Assembly (NCBI RefSeq): GCF_000003815.2
Contig: NC_049983.1
Coordinates: 16,059,547 to 16,123,546, forward strand
Origin: Branchiostoma floridae
Lineage: Eukaryota > Chordata > Leptocardii > Amphioxiformes > Branchiostomatidae
Direction: 5' to 3'
DNA: 64,000 bases
Shown here: one piece after another, positions 11,801-23,800 of the stretch
Layout of the letters: every line of letters begins with the position of its first letter
How positions within the stretch are numbered: position 1 is the first letter of the stretch
Translations under genes and position numbers: made by a program
Notes under the pieces: generated by a model
Told to the model about the DNA's origin: nothing
Database searches by the model: none
The model's input: only the letters and a program-made list of their open reading frames with translations

Positions 11801-14800
11801 TCTGCACATTCACCACTAAGAACTGTAGAGAAAATGTTATTAAGATTTGCATAATACAAGGAGGGACTAGCTTCGAAGAAAACTAATAATCTGAGAAGTG
11901 TGTGATTGTGTGATTTGATGTGCATTTTTGCAATAATATTAATAATTCCCTCTGTCCCAATTAAACAAGTATATTAAGTCTGCACCAATGAAAATAAAAA
12001 GTTTTAGGACAAAAGCTAATTTTGTCTTTTTAAACTAATATACACTTAGTCTACTACTGGTATAATTCTAAACCTGCAGTAGAAACATCTACATTAAAAT
12101 CTAATATCTACCATAAACATTCAGATGATCAGTTACAGTCGCACATTTAATGTGTTCTAGATTCTTTATTGCACATACAATTGGGATGTTTAAGATTCTG
12201 CAAGTCATGGTGAATGAGAATATAGCATGGTTAATGTGCTGTTGACTCTTAGTTTTACATTTAGTTCTAATTTACTTCATTGTTTGTCTGTCAATGATGT
12301 AATTTGTTTGCTTTCTGTTAGTCTATTACAGCTATTAGACAGTATGATATTACTGTTGCAGTGAACCTTACTCATTTATAATAATAGATCACTACCTACT
12401 TCATGTTTCTTGTAATTACCATTCATACAATTCTGGTTTCAAAAAGATCGTGCACAAGACTTGAAATATGTTTTTCTGCAATATCTGACTCATGATAACC
12501 AGTCAGTATTTTAGAATTATTCAATACAAAATTGTTTGTCAATTCTGGTTCAAGTTTTTTCATTGCCCTATATGTTTTCGTCCTCTTGACGTCCTCTTGC
12601 TGAATTTTCAAGAAGAAGGGAAATAAATTCATGTGACTGTCAATGCTTCCCCCAGAATGTAGCAAATAGTCATGTGGTGATTTGAAGTAAACAGTGCCTA
12701 ATGTATGTGTTAACATAATTTATTTACAACACTAACACATTAACCCCTCCCCATGTCCCTCCCCTGTACTGTATCCCACTAGGAACTCTAACAATTGCTG
12801 ATGTCCCGCGAAGGTTTGATGAGTTTGATGCCCGTATGACTCAGTGGTAAGTAATGTGGAGCCCACACTCGTATGTGACTTTTGGGTTGTCTCAAAGTTA
12901 CATGTATATAAATTCAACAGCATTACATAGAAAATTAAAGGAATGTATGCCTTTTTGTTCAGTGAAAAGGTAAACAAAAAATTCTTGATATTTCTAAACC
13001 ATGTTTGGACAAAATGTCTCTGAATGGAAGGAAGAAGATTTTGAGACAACCTTCTTGTCACAGTAGTACACATAGGGGCTTGTTCATTAGTTTTGATTGA
13101 GAGGATGCTGGGTTGAGCATAGTTTGAAAAAAGATACATCAGTTCATCAACACTGAGTCAGGAACTGTTTGTGGTGTTAATCGCTTGCTACTTCCAACCT
13201 GTACATTGCTCCAAATTTCATTTGGAGTGATTCCAATTTTTTTCTTCATTTTTATGCAGCCAGCCTCCTCTTTATACTACTTGAAACATAATGATCTGTC
13301 CCCTACGTGTATGCATACTTACCTGCTACTGCACAGCTGCATTCCTTTCCTACAGGTGGCCACCTGGTGAACCTGCAGTAGCTGTAATATTCCTGCGCTA
13401 ATCAACTGAACCACAGCACCACCAAGGCTGGATACCATCCGGATAGTAGTTCGCTCCGGCATTTATAGATTTAGTCGCTTCTCTGCTATTCCATCTGCTA
13501 GTGGGAACTTTGACATATCTAACGTCTAGATTAGTCCAAATTTTGGACGAGGGTGTTGATTGGTCCTTACACATCAGCAAATAAAAGAATGGGTTCAAGT
13601 GCTTGCTTGAACAGGTGTTTCAACGCCCAAAATGCCCCTTCCACTTGCGGGAGGCCTGTTGTCATTGAACGAGTGCTCTAGAAGGTGTTCCTTAATTTAC
13701 TCATTAGCTAAGATCACCATCTAAGGTTTGAATGTGCAAGTTTCCAGATAGGTAGCAAAAGCAAACATACGAGCAAACTACTACCCGCATGGTACCCAGG
13801 CTAAGCACCAACACAGTTGTCACATATTAGCTCACTGGGTTCTATAATCATGTTTTGCTTGTCTGTAGTGTCATTCACTGCTGACAGAAGACAGTTCGCC
13901 AGCTATGACCCACGTATCTCGCAGTGGTAAGAAAATCAAAGGCACATTTCCTCTTGAGGGTAATACTAACAAGAGGAGTAGCTAAAAATGGACAAACAAT
14001 TGGTGAGGGGAAGAATAACCACAGACGTGAACTCTGAACTAAAATTAAACTTGTCTTTGGAGAAAGGGAAAATGTCATTTATAATACAGTTAAGTGTACT
14101 AATGTTTTTCTTACGATAATTTATTGGGCCATAATTTCATTTCTGAATGAAGCAGAAAAGGTAAATCTTTAATTTGAAAGTGTAAAATTGAAAGTGAATG
14201 ATCGATTTCTGGATATTGAAAACTTGAGGCTATTGTTGAAACCCTTTGAAATTTTATCATTTTTGGAATCCACACATTCACTTTAACCACAGATATTCTC
14301 ACACACCTACATAACTGTGCACATCTGAATTCTGGTTTATCCCAACCTTCTTGTAACAGGAAGAGCGTCTTTGCTTTGCTTTATTAACTTCTACAAAGAC
14401 TTAACTTTAATTTGAAAAATTATTTTTTTACCTTACACTTTCATTGCTTCTTTAGCTGGTGTTGGTACAAAGGTGGTGGTTATAAGTTTTTATTAATAAA
14501 GAAACTGCACATCCTAATTTGCAGTACTGTCGTTTCTTTTTGTGCAATGTTGCAACAGTATCAAATTTTACAGTGCCACTTTTGTTCCATTTAGCTTGTC
14601 AATGATTGATTGATGAGTGATTTGAATTTGCAGGTACCAACAGACCATCAGTTCCCCAAAGGACATGCTCATCCTTCTAGACACGTAAGTGAATCCTGAT
14701 AGTTGAGCATATAATATGTTGATGTATCCATACATAGATATCCATATATATGTGTTTAGTTGTACTGTAAGTAGTTGTTATACATGTAGACCTTACGAAA

Positions 14801-17800
14801 GTCGCTGTACTTTTGTCGTGTCAATAAAGATTGCCTATAATAATTATATTAATATATACTATTTAAGTAGGTATTGCCAATAGCCTTTTTGAGGCTGTAG
14901 AAGCAGTGGGTTTATATTAGGCAGGGCTTGAAATACTTTTTTCTGAATACCTGCACTGGTGCAGATAACATTGAACTACCTGCACCAGACAAATTTTACC
15001 TGCACCACTCTGAAATTAGGTAGTATGGATCATACTAAAATTGTTGAGGAACCATTGCTCTTTTTTCTTTTATACTTAAAAGGTGATAACGTTCAATGCA
15101 GCTGATAACAATCCACATACACCTACATCATAGGACATTTATGTATAAAACCCAGTACATGGACCAGTGCAGGCTAGGTGCAGGTAGACACCAGAAATAC
15201 ATTGTACCTGCACAGCTCCAATTTTATCGCACTAACCTGCATATGCAGGTGGTATTTCGACCCTGTTAGGGCACGGTATTGGAAGGCGTAGCCTATCCCT
15301 CCCCTCCCACTGCCTCTTACCTCTCTAACTGAAGTCAGGTTCCAATTTTTACACCTGGGTGGAGTCTGTGACAAGTGCTTATTTCCCAAAGGCACGAGAT
15401 TGGTGGCATGACAGGATCCAAACTCAGGACCTCTGCGTTCTGGGTCAGACACTCTGCACACATTGTGCAGAATTGATGATCTTTTCAAATGTTTCTGAAA
15501 AGGAAGCCAAATTCCCTCACTGAACTTGACCTAGTAACAATCATTCATCAATATTGTGGTACAAATAAAGATAACCCAGATGAGAAAAGACAACAGAATT
15601 AATGCACATTGTTTTGCACTTACTCTATAGTTACTATAGGTGGAAATGAAAAAAAAATTCTATTATCTTAAAATAGTACAAAAAAATTATAAACTGGTAT
15701 AGATGAATTCAAAGACATACTTTGACAAATGCATTTGTTTTCTCAGTCTTGATGATACACATGGACACCTGTGGTGCACTAAATGACTAATGGTTGAAAG
15801 TACTTTGAGTTTCTAATCTCTAATGCTGTACGCCTGAGAAACCTATTTGTGCAATGTTTGTATCACTCATAAACTGTGACACTTTAAGGCTGGATTAATA
15901 TCATGTCTCCAGTCAATCCTTTGAGAAAAGAAAGCGCAGACACTTCCTTACCTACTTTCTGTCCTTGACAATCCTTGGAGAATGACTGTAGACTTCTGGA
16001 GCCAGAGTCTTAGACATACAATGTAATGAAGACAGCGTGGGGTTTTAGAAACCAATCTTCCTTTAGAAAGCAATCAGGGAATGCAACATTTCCATGGCCA
16101 TTAGGCGTGTGGAAGGAGTGTTTACACAGAATGGTAATGACCTTAATGGAAAATCTGGCTAGATTTATTTTCCGTTGAGCCTGTCTATGTCAGTCTCCCA
16201 TTAATGATCTTGCAGGAGATGAACTGCTCTCGATTACAAATCTTGGAATTTCTTTAAGGTGGAAATTCTTTATTCTATTATAGGCTAGCATTCTTTTAAC
16301 ATAACATTTTACATGCAAGAGGCATGTGATATCTGAACTCTCATAATAATTCAATATCAGAAATCTCATTTTAAAAATTCTGCCAGTTATATGTACCCCA
16401 AGACTGCCACCTTTAAAAAAATAGTGCAAATACATTTTACATTTAGAGGATCTTGTTTAACACACTAAAGCCTTTCCAATGTTTAATAATGTCCTTGAAG
16501 ACACAGCGCTGTAATGATGTCACTCTGGGAAATCAGATGGTTTGGCTGATGGGCCCTTTTGAACCATTAAGCACCGCTGGTTTCACTTAAAACAGGATGG
16601 ATGTGAATCACTGTGCTTTTTCTTGTACTACTTCTTGCAATTTGGCAACTTTTCTGAGAAAAACGCATCATTTATGGGGCATCAGAGAAATCCCCATCTC
16701 TAAGAGGCTTGGAAAGAGATATTTTTCGGTGTTAAGGGATTGAGAGGTAGAGTCGAGGTAACCCGTTAGCGGCTTAAAGAGTGTGCCTAAAATCCCCCAG
16801 CTCTGCCATCACCATTATGTCTGCAAACTGAGCGTGAAGCACTCGTTTGTCTGAATTGTAGAACCATTCAATTTTAACGGTTGATATCAATATGCATTAG
16901 GTGAAGTGTGCTAGAATGTGTGAGATAGCATGTAATGAAATGTAACTTTTTAGGGCATCTGTTATAAGTCTTGTTTTGCACTGCACAGCTTAAGAACCAC
17001 CTGCAATAATACATGTTTGTGCTGGTAGAATTTCAGTTTTGCTGGTATTTCTATAACAACCTGCCAGACACATGTACCACTCCAAATCTGACCTCCTTCA
17101 AGAAACTCTTGAAGTAAAAGAAATGACCAAACAGCTATGGACTATGAACCCTGAGCTTTTGCTACTAAATTTTTTGTACCATAAAAATTATATATGTAAA
17201 TTTATGTTGATAGATTAAATTGATAGATAATCTGTATCTCTTATTTTCTATCTGACCCTTACCTCCCTCATTACCTCAATGAAAAGCGGCCTGCAGGACG
17301 GTTTGAGCTTCACATGAATAAATAAAGGTTGACACAAATAAAACCTTCTTACAAAGGTAAATATAATACTTCCCATGTTGTCTCCCCTATGTTAGGAGTG
17401 GGAGTGTAGAAGGGCGCTCACTCAGCCTGATGAAGCACACCACCTGGTTCCTCCTGGACAGGCTGACTGAGGACGATTACGTGGCCACCGGATACGTGAG
17501 TTCTTCTTCCTTCCATGACCAATTCATTTCTCCACAAGTCATCAATGTGTGTCATGTGCCTGGTTTGTCACATTATTCTTGCCTCTCTCATGACCTTTTT
17601 GGAAAGCAGCTTGTAGGCCCATTTGAGCTTTTCATGAATAAATGAATGTTCACACAAACAAACGAACAAACCTATAGACAGCAGTCGCGGTCCGTGCAGT
17701 TTGTGTAGGCACCACTAGGAGGCACTACTAAACAGTACGTGTAACTGCACAGAGGGATGGATATACAGTAAGGACAGTACTTTGGGGCTGCTGAGATGTT

Positions 17801-20800
17801 TAAGCTATATAATCTCATATCAAATTGTGCAATCTCGTTGCACTTAATTAACCAGCCTAAGGTCATTGATTTGAGATCTTACATATCTGAAAATCCGTAT
17901 CTGAGAAAAAGTAGGTTATATAGATATCCTGATTTGATGTAAGTTCTGATGGCTCATAGATAATCGTTTCCTCTTGCAGTTCAATGCCTATGCCCAGGCT
18001 GTCAGCTGTCTGAGCAGTTTTGTGCAGGCAACCACTCACAACAAGGAGGTGAGAACCTGTGGATCTGAATCTAAATTATATATTATTCATTTATCGTTGA
18101 CTGATCAACACATCTTACTGCATGAATTGAGTTGTTGTAGAAAATTTTGATGTTTCATATCATTGGACAAGTCCTGTTTTATCATAAGTTAGACTTGTTT
18201 CTGCCATTTGGAGAGTTGTTAGAACAGAATAGACGCTACGTGTATAGAGTGTATATATGTATAGAGTTTTACTCATTATATTAACAGTTCTAGTACTCTC
18301 GTTATGTATACAACAAGAAATCATGGAACATTTTAGTAATTTGCTTTATGTGAAAGAGTATGAATGTTAGACACCTACCATTATCAGTAGATTAGCCCCT
18401 TGCTATAGGGGTCCAATGGCATTGTTCTATGCACCAGCAAGTTTTGGAAGGATTTGAACTAGCTATTGGCAAAAAAAGAAGCACTAAATCAGAGATGTTA
18501 AAGTTGAGAGTTTGCCATCACCACCCTCAGGTGATCCACAAGTCCCTGGACAACCTGGAGGCAGCTGACCAGGCCAACTACTACGCAGGCCTGGAGTATG
18601 CCTTCAAGATCTTCAACAACGTGAGTGGCAAACATTACATAGCATTTGGTTTGAAATATAGCTTGTGAGTAGGACACTCTTGTTGTTTTTATTCTTTTTA
18701 TTTTTTCTAATAATTACTACCTGTAGGCCACTCCAAAGTCACGAGTTACAATGTAACAGCTTTTGTAGCAGCAGCATCTAATTCTCCTTAAGTCAGAAAC
18801 ATAATGATTGAGACAAGCTCTATCACTCACTATGAGTGAGTATTAACCCAGTACTGGCCCAATAATGTTATTTTGCTGAATTGGTACATTGCCTTCATGT
18901 GTAAACAAGCTTTGTACTGTAACTACATACTGTGTAAGACTGGACTGTTAGATTTAAGAGTCACTCACACCAGGGTAGAACCCTAGTATTTGTGTCATGT
19001 TTGTTAACATACTCAAGTTGTGGCTGTTTTATGAATAGGAGCCCTTTGCTTGTACATGTATGCCCCATCTGAAAGGATGTCCCCAACCAAAGATAAGCAG
19101 GGCTCAGTTTTGCTTGTGTGAGAATATAGGTGTAAATGTAAAGTGCCTTTCTCAAGGGCACAACATTGGAGCCTGCTATAGATTCATACCCAGAACCTTT
19201 CTAGTCAACAACCCTCACCACAAGTTTACTTTCCCACCATTGATACATGACTTTTGTACGTACAGTTTGAAATGGAGGATCGGTTTGAGAACCAAGGGGC
19301 AGAATGCAACAAGGTCATCGTCCTGGTAACGGAGAATGCTGAGCTGTACCCTGAGGCTGTGTTCCGCAAGTACAACCCAGACAGAAATGTAAGAAAAATG
19401 AAATTGATAATAATTGTAGATATTTTGATATGTCAAATAGTGTAGCTTAATTTAACTTGGCGTTGCTGACCCGTACTCACAGACTGAGGTGCAATCAAAC
19501 TTTTTAAGACTTTTTAGATGTTCTGCAGCCTTGTTCAATATTGTACATAGGCATGTAAATCGATCAGAAGCTTTTGTTAAATCGTAACTATCATTTCTCA
19601 TCCTCTTTCAAGTACATGCTTGTGAGTTTGTTGCTCATACTTGACACACCTGGTCAAAAGTTACAGGGGGTTTGTAGCACATGCATGCATGCTCTTAAAA
19701 ATAGATTTTGGTGAATTTTTTTAGTAACTGACTATACCACTTGACTCATCTGTTGAACTATGTTTCTCACATGTTGTACTGTAGATCCGTGTGTTTGTCA
19801 TCGTTGTGGGAGAACCTATCCATGACTGGAGCGTGCTGCAAAAAATGGCATGTGACAACAGAGGTCAGTACATAATTTCATTCATCATTCATTCATTCAC
19901 AAAAAATTGAGATGTTTTTTTTTGGTGTGTCTGATTGTGCTTCCAGATATTTGTAGTCAGCATAATGCAAGAAGCCCTTGAATCGGATTTTGATGATATG
20001 TAGGTACCGGTAGGTGTTGGTATGTGGGTAGTTGTTGTTAAGCCTGGTTACTGCCTATCACTAATTTGCACCAAAACATGATTATAACAGACTATGAGTA
20101 AAACTGGATATGATTGTGATAACTCTGTTCATTACAGAAATGTTTTATGGCTTCATTCATATACTATTACTTGTAATAAGTTTTTGCTGCTAATCTGAAT
20201 ATGCAACGTAACTGTGACTAATACAATGTGTTACTGTAACAGTGTGCATGGATTAGATATCTGCATTCAAAAGCAGAGCCAATAACAATGCCTTGAACTA
20301 TCAATTGATGTGTTTGTTTGTTTGTTTGTTTGTTTGTTGTTGACAGGGTACTTCTCAACTGTCAGGAGCGACGGTGCAGCCAGGGAGGCATCAGGGGTAA
20401 GAACATCAATCATAAATAAAACAGAAACCTTTTTATTAGATTCAAACTGAAATATCCATTGGATTCAAACAAGAAAGCCATTGGAAAATCCACAATAACT
20501 GTATGGTACAGTCAAAAATAATTTCATCAGAGGTTGTTAGGTCATATAGAATAGAATGGGATTGTGTTCTTGTTGCAAAAGCGCCACCTACATCGGCTAC
20601 ATATAGCGGCAAGAAGCACAACTCCAGTTAAAAGCTCTGAGGATGTTGTCTGATAGGCATCAAAACATCAGCAAGTAATATTAACTGCTTGTGTAAGAGA
20701 AAACTCCACTATCATGTACGTTGCGGTATAATTATCAATGCTAACATATCATTCTATTGGATCAATGGAAATATGAATGAGCTGAGTGGTCATGGAAATA

Positions 20801-23800
20801 AATGAAGCATAACATACACTCTAATAGGTTAAGATGATCACCCCGTATGATATGACAAATCTCTCTACGATACTGTTGAACTTTCACCTTTCAACTTTCA
20901 CATCCGAAACACAGGTGGTGGGGACTCATGACTAAGGACACACAGGTGTGGTGGTTAAGGTGTGCTTAAGGTGTGCTATCTCAGGTATACATGTAACTAA
21001 TCTCAGAAACTGATGTACTAACAACTCTCTACTCTGTCCCTATGGTAATGTTGATGGCTGATTGTTTTCTTCCACCTGTCTTGCTACTGAACTCTTTGAT
21101 TATCCTTTCCTGTAGATACATACATTGCCTTTAACCAGACAACACATGCCACAAGATAATTAGCACCTCTACTAGGATGGTACTGTATTTGGAGCTGACA
21201 TTAGTTCAGTCCAGTACAAACACTTCTACCTGATACTTCTACCCTACACTAACAGTTTCAGTACCATGGACAGTACTTTATGAAAATAACAGTAAAACAT
21301 AAGGGATTCAAAAACGTCCAGCTAAAATCAGTCAAGTCTAGTTCAAACACTTGCATTCCATGCAGAATCTGACAAATTTACCCTTCACCAACAGTTTCAG
21401 TACCATGGGCAGTGCTTTAAGAAAATAAACAGTATAAGGTTTCAAAGTAGTCAAGTCAAGCTCAAACTCTTTTTTTCATGCATTTCATGCAGTATCTGAT
21501 ACTTCTACTCTACACAAACAGTTTCAGTAACAGCACTTGTTGAAAATAAACAATAGATAAATCATAGATCATGCAGCAGGTAAAAAAAAAACCTTTTGTG
21601 ACATTGTGACTGTGTCATTTTAGGTGCACTGTTTGTGGTACAGTGGCTTGAAGCTTGAAATTTTTGTTCCATACAAAATCCTGGAGATGGAATATGATAT
21701 CACAGTGTGTTTAATAAATCTTGAGCATTTCAATCACTTGCAGTAGATTCAAAATTCTTCTTCCTGGCTTTGACCAATTTTCCTGAAATAGTTACTAGAT
21801 CTAACAGTTTGAATTGCTTTGATTCTCTTTCAAGGATGATCTGTACCTATTGTAATGACTTTGGCTCACTAACTTGTTTCATTTACTAACTTTGCTCTTT
21901 TCTTCACACTGTTACTTTCTTTGCAGCTTTATTAGTATTACACAGTCAATGATTGCTACCAGCAAAAAAATTCATGTGACCATGTTCTATTATCATCATA
22001 ATACACTTTTAACTCCAGCTTTCAATATTAAGGTTACAAACAAGGGCTGTCTCCAGCTTTGATGTTATCTTCCTACTCTTGTTTAGGAGTTAATGTTATA
22101 GAACTGTTAGGGACAGAATCCTGCCCATCTTGACAAAGATAGAAACAACTGCATCTGAGTCTCTTCTTGCTGGAACTGTTATAGAACTGTTTAAATCAAC
22201 TTTTTCCAGGACTTTGGCCAGGTCTTGAGTCGACCAGTCGCCCTGGAGAATTCTAAAGAGGTCACCTTCTCCAAGATCTTCATGAGTGAAAAAGTAAGTG
22301 TTTGCCACCTAGTTCTGTGCTGGTGAAAATGCTACCACAAAAATTGTGCAAAGAAAGTCACTTATTATATCATTTTTTCTCAAATGAAACAGTTACTTAT
22401 TGTACATTATTTTGTAGTGTTTTACAAATGTCTGATGCACTGTTGGTAACCATATATATCTGTTGCCAGGGCGACGACTTTGAGGTGTACGTCAGCTACC
22501 CAGTCATCAACACTACCATGGTATGGATAACTTGTCTTACTTTGCTAGTTAAGACAATCTGTTTCAATGGGCATGACAGGCACATGGCATAGCTACATGA
22601 TAGTACATGTTTACAAGATGAGGATCTTGTTTTGAAGATGTGAAAAATTGCTGGTCTGCTCTTGAGAAATGATGGTCAGGAAATATTGCATATATAAAGA
22701 AACCATTGAAAGGTTACCACTATAGTGAGGATAGGTTGGCAGTGCTGTAGGGGTGTGCCTATGCTATAGTAGACTAGTGACTCTATTTTCTTGCCATATG
22801 GATCAAATTCTGTGGACTCAGATGTCAGAAGTTTGCATCCAGAACACTGACTAGCTCATTGCTTGGAGGGCCCAGAGGTCCACATGTTTTGGGGAAGCGT
22901 CAAACAAAATAAAGAACCCATTGCATTTGTTGGCTTGAGGGACAACATCAATTAGCACTAGCCAAACTGGTTGGCCATCATTTTGACCAATAAAGACTGT
23001 CTCATATTTAGAAAAGTGTCTAAGGTTTGTATGCAATATTTCAAAAAAGGTTTATTAGGTCAAACCAGGACGGAAAAAGAGCATAGGTTTACATGGAGAC
23101 AAAGTTAAGTCTCATTGATAAGAAAAAAATGCCTATTGAGTCACCAGTATATTGTTTCTTTTTCCCCAGGATAATCCGCCCTATATTGCAAATGACGGCT
23201 CATGTAAACTTGATGATAGTGCTTGTGCTGTAAGTACTGTGTATGAGCCTCACGCCGCCTGGCATCACCATGGTGATAAACATGTACTAATATGGGCATA
23301 TGTGGGTGGGTTCTGTAGGGTAACCATCATGGTAATGTAGCTGACATGTCAATCATGGTGAATGGTACTAAATTTGATCTCTATATGGGTGTGGCCTCTA
23401 TGTTGTGATGGTGATTGGAAACAGCATTGCTTCCAGGGTCTTTTTCTCTATGTTGCACCAAGACTTTTGTTTATGCAGATACAAATCATCTAGTAGGTTA
23501 TTTCCTTTACAAAGGTAAGAAAGAAGTCAAGATGCACAATATCTAAAAGCAATTCAATGTCTACAATCGATTGAACTCTAGTGACACGTAAGAAGAGTGA
23601 TGAATGTCATGCAAACGTTTGGAACTGAATATCCAATTTCTGTCCTGTTGTAGAGATTGCATTACATTTAAACATCTAGACGAATGTTTGATAATATTTA
23701 GTACATGTACATTAATGGTTAATCCTGACTTTTTTTTTTCTTTTTTGCTTTTGGACAGATGAGGAGCACTCAAGTTAGTAACTTATATTAACAGTGTCAC

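Larger units (their letters stand above)
8121..12782 (+). other. Long CACNA2D intron
   Basis: Contains tRNA-like SINE copies near 10280 and 11585 and a unique-looking GC-balanced block at about 9750-10090. No exon is supported. Confidence 0.55.
14685..17395 (+). other. CACNA2D intron within the MIDAS motif
   Basis: Holds a MITE (14922-15265), a minus-strand SINE (about 15290-15470) and unique-looking sequence at 15890-16870 that may be regulatory. Confidence 0.5.
17496..20346 (+). other. Short VWA introns
   Basis: Apart from the exons listed, only a minus-strand SINE body at about 19110-19235 (TGTGCCCTTGAGAAAGGC) and the (TGTT)n run at 20309-20338 stand out. Confidence 0.5.
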
